Shown piece after piece: positions 6,637 to 15,676 of a stretch of DNA of 33,302 nt. Positions within the stretch are counted from its first letter, which is position 1; the number at the start of each line of letters is the position of its first letter. The DNA is from Chloroflexota bacterium (GTDB lineage Bacteria > Chloroflexota > Anaerolineae > Anaerolineales > UBA4823), in assembly GCA_029782365.1 (NCBI GenBank), contig JAKOUW010000255.1:1-33302 (forward strand). Reading direction: 5' to 3'. The notes under the pieces were generated by a model. The model did not search any database, had not been told where the DNA came from, and saw only the letters and a list, made by a program, of their open reading frames with translations. A program made the position numbers and the translations under genes.

Positions 6637-7733
6637 TTCTTCTCCAGCTCCACCAGAACCCAGCCAAAGGGAGCCGCAGGCTTGGCGGCGCCCTCTTTGA
6701 CCGACATGGCGGCGCGCTTGGAGCGCGGGAAGGGGTCGCCGGGTTTGCGCGGCGGCGAGCCCGGGGCGGCTTTGTGCATGCGGAAGTCGCGCACGAGCTG
6801 TTCAAAGAGCTGGCTGTTGGTCTGCAGGTGCGTCCAATAGGTTTTCCCATCCCAACCGGCGCCCCAGCCGATCTGCAGCAGGGCGGCGTTTGGCCCGATA
6901 TTGGCCGCAGCCAGGTCGCGGTAAAAGGCGGCGATGCGCTCGCAGTTGTCGGCCTGCTCGAACCACTCTTTCAGTTTCAAAATGCGGGCGCGGCTGTGCG
7001 CCTGGGCGCGCGGCATCAGCTCATCCAGCCAATGCTTGCGGTTGGAAAAATGCAGGATATTCTCCGCAAACGGCTTAAACAGTGTATCGTCGATCGTCAA
7101 TGAACCCTGGAAGGTGATATCGCCGCGCAGCGCCTCGAGCTCAACCGGCGATCCGGCGGCTTTCTTGGTGAGCACCTGGGCGTTGACAACCATCAGACCC
7201 TCGCCGGGCTGGGCCGGGCCGGCCAGGTCCGACACATGCAGGGAGCGCAGCAGATCGTGATTCGGGTCGGGGCCGAAAATTTTGCGCTCCAGCGGCTGGG
7301 CTGCCCAGGAGCGGTTGCGCCCGATGGCACCGCGATCCAGAATCGGGCGGATCTCCGTCCAGCCTGTCCAGGCCAGCGCGGTGCGCAGTGCGCCTTTGAG
7401 GGATGAGCCCGGAATGTACGGCTGGTCGTAAACATTCTTGATGAACGATTTCAGGCGGGCGTCATCTTTGCGCGAGCGGGCAATGCCCGGCACTTTGTAG
7501 CGGAAGAACGCCGGGTTGGCGTAATCTTTTTCCAGCAGCAGTTTCCCGGGCGGTGGAAAATTGCGCATGTTGAAACGACTGAGCTCGGCCTCTTTTTCCA
7601 GCAGGATGGCGTCTTCGTTCAGGCGGTAGGTGCGGCCGTTGTAATTGACAAAGTCAAATCCCAGGCGCAGCTCGCCGCCGTCGCCGATGTGCAGGGGGGT
7701 CAAAGTCTTTAAGGTGAGGGCATAGACGGTCAT
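6633..7733 (-). CDS. csm5: Type III-A effector subunit Csm5
   Basis: This is a RAMP-superfamily protein of 366 residues that caps the 3' end of the crRNA in the Csm complex. Visible features are the N-terminal strand and glycine-rich motif TLTPLHIGDGGELRLGFDF and the central YIPGSSLKGALRTAL, shared with Csm3. The start is placed at ATG 7733, preceded by a GGAGG ribosome binding site; a longer frame reaching 7772 would overlap csm4 by 29 bases and adds non-family sequence. It lies ten bases after the csm4 stop, and its own stop overlaps the ATG of the Csm6-like gene. Confidence 0.9.
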   Translation of the reverse strand: MTVYALTLKTLTPLHIGDGGELRLGFDFVNYNGRTYRLNEDAILLEKEAELSRFNMRNFPPPGKLLLEKDYANPAFFRYKVPGIARSRKDDARLKSFIKNVYDQPYIPGSSLKGALRTALAWTGWTEIRPILDRGAIGRNRSWAAQPLERKIFGPDPNHDLLRSLHVSDLAGPAQPGEGLMVVNAQVLTKKAAGSPVELEALRGDITFQGSLTIDDTLFKPFAENILHFSNRKHWLDELMPRAQAHSRARILKLKEWFEQADNCERIAAFYRDLAAANIGPNAALLQIGWGAGWDGKTYWTHLQTNSQLFEQLVRDFRMHKAAPGSPPRKPGDPFPRSKRAAMSVKEGAAKPAAPFGWVLVELEKK

Positions 7734-7743
7734 GCAGAGCCTC

Positions 7744-8760
7744 CTAATTTGCCACGCCAACCGCCAGGGCAATGCCTGAGCGGTATACCGGATGGCTGAG
7801 TGGTTGCGGGTTGCCTGGATACGATGGACTCACCTCGGCAATCAACCCGGGCGCCTGGCGGCTCAGCGGGCCAAAAACGGAACCCTCTTCCACCAGGTTT
7901 AATGTTTTCCGGCGCTGGCCGTTGGCGCTCGGCGAACCCAGCCAGCCGCCCACCCGGCACAGCCTGTACACCGTTTTTTCATGTTGAAAAGCGGACATCT
8001 CATCTTCACCCGGCAGGTAGCGGCTGAGATTGGTCCACAATCCGCCGTCCACATCGGGCAGTGAAACGGGCGCACCTGGCTCGATGCGGCAGGCGCCGAA
8101 GCCCGAACTGCGCTGGCCGCCCAGGCCTGAATATCCCAGCTCGACGAACAGGTTAGCCAGCAGGTCGGCCATCGCGGTATCTTGCCGCAGCCAGCGCAGG
8201 CCGAACCACAACCCGCAGCCGGCGGCAAAACTGACGCGGCCGGTGAAATATAAACGCGAGGCCGAACTGGAGCGGTCCAGCGCCACCTGCGGCTGCTGTT
8301 CGATTTGCCACAGGATGCCGTTTTTCAAGCTGGCGGGCAGGCTCGCCGTCTCGGCTGGCAGGGCCAGCACCGCTTTGTTCTGCAGGAGCGCAGCCCCGCT
8401 GTAAACATCGGCCAGGGTTCTCCCCTCCAGCATCTGGCGGAAGAGCCCTTCGGAAACAAAGCGCACCTTTTTCAACTCTTTCGCCGGCGCGCCCGAACCC
8501 AGGCGGGCCAGCGGAGGAAAGAAGCGCAAACTGCCTGCCAGGGGGAAAGTCGAAGAAAGGACAAAGGCGGGTGACTTCAGATCATAACTCTGGATGAATT
8601 GAGCCAATGCCTGGCTGCCTGCGCTGACGGCCAATTGGGCTGCCAGGGCCGAAAACAGGCTGTCTGAAGACAATGTGCTGTTGGTTTCTTCCTGGCCCAG
8701 GCCCTGCGCGCCGAAATGAAAGCCAGCAGAACCGGTAATTTTCCAGGTGTCTAACTGCAT
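7744..8760 (-). CDS. csm4: Type III-A effector subunit Csm4
   Basis: This is a 338-residue RAMP protein that binds the 5' tag of the crRNA and joins Cas10 to the Csm3 backbone. The N-terminal strand MQLDTWKITGSAGFHFGAQG is followed by ETNSTLSSDSLFSALAAQLA, the typical Csm4 'sDtLfsAl' motif. The glycine-rich GLGGQRSSGFGACRIEP near residue 215-230 is the conserved second glycine loop. It has a strong GGAGGGG ribosome binding site and sits 15 bases after csm3. Order, length and motifs are all normal. Confidence 0.9.
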   Translation of the reverse strand: MQLDTWKITGSAGFHFGAQGLGQEETNSTLSSDSLFSALAAQLAVSAGSQALAQFIQSYDLKSPAFVLSSTFPLAGSLRFFPPLARLGSGAPAKELKKVRFVSEGLFRQMLEGRTLADVYSGAALLQNKAVLALPAETASLPASLKNGILWQIEQQPQVALDRSSSASRLYFTGRVSFAAGCGLWFGLRWLRQDTAMADLLANLFVELGYSGLGGQRSSGFGACRIEPGAPVSLPDVDGGLWTNLSRYLPGEDEMSAFQHEKTVYRLCRVGGWLGSPSANGQRRKTLNLVEEGSVFGPLSRQAPGLIAEVSPSYPGNPQPLSHPVYRSGIALAVGVAN

Positions 8761-8775
8761 GGTTGCCCCTCCATA

Positions 8776-9564
8776 TTAAACTGTGGGGATCGTTTGAACG
8801 AGCCAGCTTTTCAAGGCGCTGAAATCCTGCGATAGGTCTTGCACGGTTTTGAACGGCTTGTACTCCAAAACAATGCCGTAGCTGCCGCGGGCGCGGGCAT
8901 ACACTTTGAGGCCGGCAAATTGGACTTTGCCGCTGCCGCGCGAGCCAGCCGCGCCGAGATAATCATCTTCGACGAGCTGCAGCGCATTCACCACCACTTT
9001 CAAGCGGTCAAAATCGGCCGCTTCGTAAATGCCGAAGACCAGCTCCGTCGGCCCGAAAACTGCGCCCGCCGGGACGCGCTCCAGGGTGCGCGGCGTGGCT
9101 GCCGAAGTCACCCGGTCGATCGCCACTTCGGTTTTCAGCTCAGCATACAGCAGGTCGGTTTTGGCTTCCGAGAGCCTGCGGGCACTGTCATCGTCCAATT
9201 CCGCATCGCGCACCACCAGGCGGGTGGGGCCGGAATAACCAATTTCCGCCGGTACGCCGAAGACATGGCATACCGGGCAGCCGCCGTTGGCGCCATATTC
9301 GGTGGGGGTTTTACAGGTGTGGATCGTCACCTGGCCAATGCGGTTGTTTTGGCGCATGCCCAGGATTTTCTCGGTCTGCGAGCGCATTTTCCCGCGCAGG
9401 CTGGAGCCAGGGATGTAGGGGCGCTTGGTGATGGGGTTGCGGATCACTTCCTTGTCTAGGCCGCCGATCTCCAGGCCGGCCCCTGAGCCGCCGATGTGCA
9501 GGCCGGTCAGGGCGACAATTTGCGCTTCGATAAAAACACGTCCGAAAAGATTTATGTCAGTCAT
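8776..9564 (-). CDS. csm3: Type III-A backbone RNase Csm3
   Basis: This is a 262-residue backbone subunit that polymerises along the crRNA and cuts target RNA every six nucleotides. The catalytic Asp is present as D37 in EIGGLDKEVIRNPITKRPY. The RAMP glycine loop YIPGSSLRGKMRSQTEKIL follows, with a Cys/His cluster (HTCKTP...GCPVCHVFG) common in Csm3. The C-terminal GAAGSRGSGKVQFAGL is the second glycine-rich loop. RNase activity therefore looks intact. A GGGAGGAG ribosome binding site precedes the ATG. The operon order csm2-csm3-csm4-csm5 is canonical. Confidence 0.95.
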   Translation of the reverse strand: MTDINLFGRVFIEAQIVALTGLHIGGSGAGLEIGGLDKEVIRNPITKRPYIPGSSLRGKMRSQTEKILGMRQNNRIGQVTIHTCKTPTEYGANGGCPVCHVFGVPAEIGYSGPTRLVVRDAELDDDSARRLSEAKTDLLYAELKTEVAIDRVTSAATPRTLERVPAGAVFGPTELVFGIYEAADFDRLKVVVNALQLVEDDYLGAAGSRGSGKVQFAGLKVYARARGSYGIVLEYKPFKTVQDLSQDFSALKSWLVQTIPTV

Positions 9565-9581
9565 CGGGTTCTCCTCCCAGT

Positions 9582-9968
9582 TTAGTTTCGTCCGCCAAGG
9601 GCGCGGTGGTAAGCCAGGATGGCTTCAAACAGGTCCATAAAGCGGTGAAAGAGCTTATTGCGCGTTTCGGTGTCCTGCGGCTTGTTGACTTCCTCAATGG
9701 CTTTGCTAAGCACATCCGCCAGGTAGCCCACCGGTTCGGCGCGTGCCGTTTGGTAGCTCAGCTTGGGCCGCAACATGTTCAAGCGGCGCAGTGCCGTGGA
9801 GGGATCCGAATCCCACAAGGCTTCGATGCGCCGCACCTCGGTGAAGATATTGCGGATTTGAGCGCGGGTCAAATTGTCGTGCACCAGGCGGTTGGCCGTC
9901 TCGCGGGCAAATTCGACCAGGCCTTGCCCGGTGGGGTCGGCTGTCATAATAGAGGTTACATCAGGCAT
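9582..9968 (-). CDS. csm2: Type III-A small subunit Csm2
   Basis: This is a 128-residue helical protein forming the inner filament of the Csm complex that contacts the crRNA-target duplex. Recognisable segments are ANRLVHDNLTRAQIRNIFTE and the central LRPKLSYQTARAEPVGYLAD, both typical of Csm2 (TIGR01870-like). The ribosome binding site AGAAAGG is close to the ATG. In canonical III-A operons csm2 directly follows cas10; here the interrupted AlbA_2-NACHT gene lies between them, ending 17 bases before the csm2 start. Confidence 0.9.
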   Translation of the reverse strand: MPDVTSIMTADPTGQGLVEFARETANRLVHDNLTRAQIRNIFTEVRRIEALWDSDPSTALRRLNMLRPKLSYQTARAEPVGYLADVLSKAIEEVNKPQDTETRNKLFHRFMDLFEAILAYHRALGGRN

Positions 9969-9985
9969 TTTGGTTTTCCTTTCTA

Positions 9986-11652
9986 CTAACTAAGAATGGG
10001 CTCATAGCCATCATCCTGCATCAATTGATTGTGTAGTTTAACAACTTGAGAATAATCTGGATGATCCTTACTATGCAACTGTCCTTTTGAGTAATTACAT
10101 GCATATTCTGCGGCACAATAAAGTTGAAAATATTTGTAAATAAAGTTTATTTTCTCCCTAGGATTACAAACCAAGAAACCTAGGTTTTCATTCCAATCAA
10201 TACTTTCTTCGTCAATAAATTTTTCGGTTTGAATCCAATCACGATTATAAAAATTTGCAGACCAATCAACATACCACGCCAACTTTTGGAGTTCGTTTCT
10301 TGCCTTTTCATCCTTATTGAGTAAAATCCCGGCTGGGTGTCGCTTTAAATTTTCCTTCCTTATGAATTTTACAATCGATCGGATCATTGGTCCTTCTAAT
10401 ATTGGCTGGTTGTCAGTTTGATCTATCTGTTCATTTTTCAAAGGCACCAAATCAAATCCATCCGATGAAACAAAATCAATCTCACTGGAGTAAACAGGTA
10501 GAATCTTACTCGATTTACCTTTGGGATGTTGCCATTTAAAGTATGGTCCATCAACTATGACATTATCGATGTCCTCCTCAGAGATTACCCAAGGCATCTT
10601 CCCTAATATATAGTCAACAAAACCATCAATCGCTCGAAAGTTTCCAAACAAGGGCATAATTTCATCCGAATCATTTTTCAACCATTCAAGATAATTGCTC
10701 ATTATGTCATGGTAAGTATCTCTAATTTCTCCGTTAACATCGCTTATCGCATAATTGAGTTTCAAATTCAGTAAATTGAGAATTTGTTCACGATCCTGAA
10801 TAGAATTTAAATTCAGAATAACTCCTGGCTCTCCCAAGCTAATGCCAGGTCGAGTTGTAATCACAGCAGTTACATTCTTGGGCAGGCGTTTTATCCAAGA
10901 ATATAATTTAGGCCCTCTATCTTCGATGTTGTGAAGTTCATCAAAACCATCTAAAAATAGGATCCATTTCGTTCCAGGAATTGAAAAAAATCCTTCTAGC
11001 TTAGGTATTTCTTCGTCAGTTTTTAAATTCAATATGTTTGATAAATGGGACTCAAGGTCTTTTTGAAAATCATTAATTTCTGGAAAATCGCACCTCAGTG
11101 AGAGAAAAATAGGTATAGCAGTTTTAGGAAGTGTTTCGAGTTCTTCACCAATGTCGTGAATTATATAATCATCCTCTTCTACTATCTTCTCTTCATTCGC
11201 GCCGTAGCCATCCGATATTATTGATTCAGATATGAATTTACTTGCTAACAAGAAGACAAGTCGCCTGATCAAGAGGCTCTTTCCTGATCCAGCTTTTCCA
11301 ATGATAAAAGTAATTCGCGATTCGATTTTTCCAATAAGATCTAATATTTCATTTTCAGTTAGGCACTGATTCTTTAAGATTATTGGGATTTCATAATATG
11401 GATAAAAATTGTTTGCCTCCAGAAATTCACCTTGTTTATGAAATTCGAATAAATTTTTCCAATTCTGTTTCTCCAATAATGGCATTTTACTTGGCTTTTG
11501 TAACGAGTAGATTTGAGATTCGTCTAATCGAACACTACTTGATCCTCGCCTGATAAAAATAGTGCCTTTCTTAAACCTTTTCCCATGAAAATTAATAGTC
11601 CTTTTCAATTCATAAGGACCATTTTTGCCATCGACGATAAAATATGCTACTA
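9986..11652 (-). pseudogene. NACHT NTPase, C-terminal part of an IS-split AlbA_2-NACHT gene
   Basis: This is the 3' part of a gene cut by the IS982-family element. The first residues from the break, AYFIVDGKNGPYELKRTINF then FIRRGSSSVRLDE, complete an AlbA_2 (Schlafen-like) domain. A NACHT domain follows with Walker A GKAGSGKS (about residues 263-270 of the rebuilt 699-residue protein), Walker B ILFLDGFDEL (about 375-384, the DGxDE form typical of NACHT) and the sensor-like VTAVITTRPG. The remaining roughly 280 residues show no repeat or known effector motif. The only start in this fragment is a TTG at 11608 without a clear ribosome binding site, so it may not be translated. The sequence is visibly AT-rich compared with the flanking csm genes. 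NACHT proteins are known antiphage sensors; a link to CRISPR signalling is inference. Confidence 0.85.
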
Positions 11653-12651
11653 GGGTCTTATGCTAATTGGGAAAAGCCAGTGATTTGATCTGCAGGAAAT
11701 CTGGCTTACCCAACAAGCGGTTGATGTAAATACACAAGGTATGTGCGGTCAATTTGGAATACAGCCTGGTACACAGGCCCCAAAAAGTATGAGCGTGATT
11801 GATCTCAATTTGGAATATCTCCGAAAGCTGGTGGTTGACGGTTTCGATCATCTGGCGCACGCCATTCAGAAACATACGCTGTCGGGCAGGCATTTGTATT
11901 TTCTGGTTGCGGCGAGGCAGCGTCATCAAGCGGATGCGATTGTTGGCGAAAAGCTCGGCAGCTTTGGCGGCGCTTATGTAAGCCTTATCGCCCAAAACGG
12001 TCAAATCAGTATGTTCGCAAAGCATTTCAAAACCCACCTCCAAATCGTTGATGTTAGCGGGCGCCAACTCAAAATCGAGGATAACCCCGCCCAAGGTGAT
12101 GAGCAAGTGCAACTTGAAACCGAAAATCATCTGTTTTTTCGAAGGCACTTTGCCATAAGTCGCATCAAACGCTTTCCAGTCGCCTGTCGATCCGGGAACC
12201 AGATAAAACTGAACGACTGGCAATGGCAGGCTATCAATCACGCACTGCTGATCATGGGCAATATCCAGGCTTTTCAGGATTATTCTACGGATCAAATTGA
12301 AGGCATACATCAAGTTGCGTCGGCGGCGATTGAAGCGGCTTTGCGTTGGTACATTTGGAAACAAATCCGGATATTCGCGCCACTGGCTCAACATTTCTGT
12401 TTCCAGATTCCAGCCCCGGCATTCGCCAATCGTAGTCATGCTGATCAGTTCGCTGTCGCTGCAAACAGGGTCAGGCCCAGGGCGATCGAACAAAGGAGCG
12501 ATTTGTTTCCAAGTATCATCCACAGTTACGAAAATCCACAAGCAAAAATCCGAAAAATTGTTTATCATTGGGGTTGTCCTCCATCGCTTTTTGGTGGCTG
12601 CAACTCCCAAATATAGCGATAGGGGACTTTTTGTCAACTAGCATAAGACCC
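11653..12651 (-). mobile_element. IS982-family insertion sequence, complete, 999 bp
   Basis: Both ends are present. GGGTCTTATGCTA at 11653-11665 is repeated inverted at 12639-12651. A direct 5-bp duplication TACTA flanks it at 11648-11652 and 12652-12656 (a 3-bp reading with slightly longer inverted repeats is also possible). The single transposase gene fills the element. Removing the element and one duplication rejoins the AlbA_2 and NACHT frames without a stop, so this is a recent, undegraded insertion. Confidence 0.9.
11663..12568 (-). CDS. IS982-family transposase
   Basis: This is a DDE transposase of 301 residues from ATG 12568 (GGAGG upstream); an extended frame runs to 12637 but lacks support. 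Family features are CSDSELISMTTIGE near the N-terminus, the PTQSRFNRRRRNL segment, the first catalytic Asp in VIDSLPLPV, KKQMIFGFKLHLLI, the second Asp in VLGDKAYIS and the Glu in MIETVNHQLSEIF. It appears intact. It lies in the same orientation as the cas operon and ends just inside the left inverted repeat. Its TAG stop is in frame with the NACHT fragment that follows. Confidence 0.9.
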   Translation of the reverse strand: MINNFSDFCLWIFVTVDDTWKQIAPLFDRPGPDPVCSDSELISMTTIGECRGWNLETEMLSQWREYPDLFPNVPTQSRFNRRRRNLMYAFNLIRRIILKSLDIAHDQQCVIDSLPLPVVQFYLVPGSTGDWKAFDATYGKVPSKKQMIFGFKLHLLITLGGVILDFELAPANINDLEVGFEMLCEHTDLTVLGDKAYISAAKAAELFANNRIRLMTLPRRNQKIQMPARQRMFLNGVRQMIETVNHQLSEIFQIEINHAHTFWGLCTRLYSKLTAHTLCIYINRLLGKPDFLQIKSLAFPN

Positions 12652-13089
12652 TACTAAGCAGCTTGTATCTCCTTTGTAATCAGGAACGAATCCGAACTCG
12701 AGTTCAAGGTCAGGTATGTCGGGGCTAATCCATTCCACTATCTGTTCCTGGAAAATTTTAAGGACCCCATCATCCATCTTTTTTAATAGTGATTCTGATT
12801 TCTTAATTTCATCTTTTACTTTGGCAGCTAATGGATATTCAAATTCATCCTGATTAATCCCTTTGATTTTATGATCATCGTCAACCCCGAATAATAAAAA
12901 ACATTTCTTTCCAGTTCTATAAGATATGTTCGCTAAAGCTAAGATGGGTTTAACTAACTTAAATGTGTCTTCTTCAGTGCTTAACTTTTCTTTCCAAGTT
13001 AGTTTTAGATCATATCGAGGGCCTTCCATATACTTATTAACAACATCTGAAAACCAAACCCCGTTGAAATTCATAGTTTGGTCATTCAT
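12634..13089 (-). pseudogene. AlbA_2 (Schlafen-like) domain, N-terminal part of the IS-split AlbA_2-NACHT gene
   Basis: The 5' part is 146 native residues plus five (GSYAS) read from the IS end before a TGA. It shows an AlbA_2 pattern: YDLKLTW in place of the usual EFKesl, then LVKPILALANISYRTGKKCF and LLFGVDDDHKIKGI, the 'h-h-G-V-d-d-d-g-x-h-x-G' core of Schlafen/AlbA_2 domains, which bind or cleave nucleic acids in several families. Its ATG overlaps the cas10 stop by eight bases, so it is translated with cas10. The domain is truncated before its last strands, which lie beyond the IS at 11600-11647. The sequence is AT-rich, unlike cas10. Whether this truncated product is stable is unknown. 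Confidence 0.82.
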
Positions 13090-15556
13090 GTTTTCCCCTT
13101 GTCTTGAGTTGAGCCCAGCGGGCAGCGATGCCCCACTGGTGGATGTTTTGATAATTGGTCACCTCAAGATCGTTTTGAATAGCGGTGAGCTCGGCTGAAA
13201 CTTCCGGCTTGTTTTTACTGTTCATATCTGCCAGGCGCTTGAACTGATAGGCGCTCAGCCACATCCAGCGGCCCCACAGCGGGCGGCCGTATTTTTCCTT
13301 GCTCTCGGCCTGCAGGTTGGCCAGGTTGCGCAGGTTTTGGAGAATGGAGGTTGGCCCTCCCAGGCCGCCCGCCTCACCTTGGGAATCGCCCTTCGTCACC
13401 AATGCCGCCAGTCGCTCCTGCATCCTGGTCAGTTGGACAAAATCGGCCCATTTCCAGGCCTCGCCCAGGAAGCCAAAGGCGTCTTTGCCTGAATTCTTGG
13501 CCAGGCGCTCGGCGTCTTCTGCATCGCGCGCCGCCTGGTAAACCGGGTATTTCCCGCCGATGAAAGCCATCCCGCCGGAAATATGCAGGGCCGGGTGCTG
13601 ACCGGTGTAGCGCTTGAAATCGGAATACACCTGGTGGGCAAAGCCAGGCATGATATCCCACGGCCCGATCAGGAACAGGTCATCCCCGCCGGCATAGACA
13701 GCGTAGATTTTGTCTGGGTACTGCTCGCTGAGATGCTTGACCCAGCCTTCGAAGAACAAGGACACCTGGAAACTCAACGTGGAAAGGCGCGCCAGGGTTG
13801 CCAGGCTGGTTTTGTCATCCGGTTTGCCGAACCCGAAGGCAAAGAGATCGCCCAGGTTGTCCACGTCCATGCGCAGGACGCCCAGTTTTTCAAAACCGCC
13901 ATCGACTTTCTTTTGAAGCTCATCGAAGGTGCTGGCAGGCTTGCGATTGACCGTATAATGCAGAAGATTGGCCTGTGAGACCCCCTGGGCGGCCGGCCAT
14001 TGACCCTGGTGAGGATCGCCCAACGCCCAGACCACAACCCGGTCTGCTTTTGGCAAATTGATTTTCTCGGAGGCTTTTTCAATGAGTTGAAAGGACATCC
14101 CAAACGCAGCCAGGGCGTCCGCGGCGAAACCCGGCCTGGTTTCGGTGGGTTTGCCGATGCCGAGGGCTATGAACTGTGAGCCGGGCAAACTCTTGCCGAT
14201 TTGCTCGTCGAACGAAGCGCACAGGCTGCAGATGCGCGCAGCCTGTGCTTCCTCGCCATCCCTCGTTTCTTCTTCTAAAGGGCTGGTTTTGCGGTGATCG
14301 TCGCCGCAGACAGAGCAGGTGGCTGTTGGGTTGCCGCCGTGTTCTGGCACGGCGAAAACGTGGGCATAAAAATCATCGCCCAACTCCAGGTAGCGGCGCT
14401 GCTTGGCCGCGCTCAGGCTGCGATGCATCTCGCCCCAATACCTAGGGAACTGGCCAATGCGGAAACCGCTGAAAGGAATTTCGCTGCTGCCGATGGCCAG
14501 GTAAAGAGAGACCCCGTGGTGGCGCACTAATTTTTCGGTGACCGCTTTGCGCACACCGGCCAATTTGCCTGCCGCGCTCAGCGGGGCCAGCAGGTAGAAG
14601 TGCCCTCCGCCGGCGTAAATCACATTGACGTAGGGCAAGCCCAGCTCAGATAAAACAAACCTCAAGACCGCTTCGGTGAGCAGTTGAAGGTAAAACGAAC
14701 GGCCGCGCAGGGTCTTGGCGGCATTCTTGGATGAAATGGTGTAAATAAAATCCTGGATTCCCGAGATATCGCCCCCTATCAGCAGAGCGGCCGGCTGTTC
14801 GAGCCGCGCTTGCTGGGCCGGGTCGTATTTCCCGGAGAAATCAGCTTCCACCGCTTTTAACAGCTCGTCTACCTTGACATCCGGCTCCGCCAGGCAGACT
14901 GCCAGGGCGGCGGTCATGCGTGAATGATCATACAACGAAACATCAGGAACCGCATGGTAGTAGGCTGAGGGCACACACCAGGACGTGCGCTGCAGAGCAC
15001 CGAGCAAATTCTCGATATAAGCTTCGGGATCTTCAATCTCCTGGCTGGCGGCGCTGCGCAGTTCTTTGCACAGCGCGGCGTACGAATGCGTGCGCGCCGC
15101 CGCATCGATCTTCTCGACAGGGAAAAGCACGCTTTCTTGCAGGGCTAGAGGTTTTAGCGGCAGGAAATGCTCAGCTTTTGCCGCTCCGGCCAACTGCAGC
15201 CGGTCGAAAATGGTCACCATTTGCTGAGGCGGATCTTTCTGCTTGCCGCCTTGAGGAGCATCTGACCGCTCGCCGGCGGAGAGCTTGTCGGCCAGCTCGA
15301 TCAAGAAACTCAGCGAATGATCCTCCGCGGGCGATTTTTCCGGCGCATGGTGGTAGATGCCGTGCAGGGCGGCAGGCCGGTAAGCATCAGGAACCGAATG
15401 TTGTATAAAGTACCCTGTCCAGGTGGCGTGCACCGGCTGGCCTTCTTTATCAAAGCCCGGCGCGGGCTGCCAGGGATTATCCTGGGCGCGCTGTTCGAGC
15501 TTTCCAACATCATGCAGTAATCCGGCAATTGCCGCTTTCCAAATTTTTTCTTCCAT
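13082..15556 (-). CDS. cas10: Type III-A Cas10/Csm1, HD nuclease and cyclic oligoadenylate synthase
   Basis: This is the large subunit, 824 residues, of normal length. The N-terminal HD domain starts within MEEKIWKAAIAGLLHDVGKL with the H15-D16 pair, expected to cut single-stranded DNA. GGDISGIQDFIYTISSKNAA (around residue 260) starts the first Palm domain. A four-cysteine zinc site is formed by CSVC (414-417) and CSLC about 30 residues later. The second Palm has an intact AGGDDLF, GGDD at 623-626, so cyclic oligoadenylate synthesis should be active, which fits the CARF proteins in the operon. AAGGAGG precedes the ATG. The stop overlaps the AlbA_2-NACHT start. Confidence 0.96.
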   Translation of the reverse strand: MEEKIWKAAIAGLLHDVGKLEQRAQDNPWQPAPGFDKEGQPVHATWTGYFIQHSVPDAYRPAALHGIYHHAPEKSPAEDHSLSFLIELADKLSAGERSDAPQGGKQKDPPQQMVTIFDRLQLAGAAKAEHFLPLKPLALQESVLFPVEKIDAAARTHSYAALCKELRSAASQEIEDPEAYIENLLGALQRTSWCVPSAYYHAVPDVSLYDHSRMTAALAVCLAEPDVKVDELLKAVEADFSGKYDPAQQARLEQPAALLIGGDISGIQDFIYTISSKNAAKTLRGRSFYLQLLTEAVLRFVLSELGLPYVNVIYAGGGHFYLLAPLSAAGKLAGVRKAVTEKLVRHHGVSLYLAIGSSEIPFSGFRIGQFPRYWGEMHRSLSAAKQRRYLELGDDFYAHVFAVPEHGGNPTATCSVCGDDHRKTSPLEEETRDGEEAQAARICSLCASFDEQIGKSLPGSQFIALGIGKPTETRPGFAADALAAFGMSFQLIEKASEKINLPKADRVVVWALGDPHQGQWPAAQGVSQANLLHYTVNRKPASTFDELQKKVDGGFEKLGVLRMDVDNLGDLFAFGFGKPDDKTSLATLARLSTLSFQVSLFFEGWVKHLSEQYPDKIYAVYAGGDDLFLIGPWDIMPGFAHQVYSDFKRYTGQHPALHISGGMAFIGGKYPVYQAARDAEDAERLAKNSGKDAFGFLGEAWKWADFVQLTRMQERLAALVTKGDSQGEAGGLGGPTSILQNLRNLANLQAESKEKYGRPLWGRWMWLSAYQFKRLADMNSKNKPEVSAELTAIQNDLEVTNYQNIHQWGIAARWAQLKTRGKHE

Positions 15557-15676
15557 GCAGCCTCCTTATCATCAAGTCTGTCCCCCGGGCTTCCCCTGTA
15601 GGCGCCCCCCGCGCCCGGGGAGAGCAGACCCGGGTAGTTTATTCCATATCCTTATGCCCGTCATGCGTGAAAACCC

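Noticed and set aside
12634..13089. Reading the AlbA_2 part as a complete 151-residue protein
   Set aside because: Its last five residues come from the IS inverted repeat, and the missing strands of the domain are found across the element in the continuing frame.
15590..15652. CCCGGG-rich inverted segments between the CARF-HTH gene and cas10 as a strong terminator
   Set aside because: There is no T-run and the pairing is patchy; the genes are same-strand and 120 bases apart, so an operon is more likely. Weak attenuation cannot be excluded.
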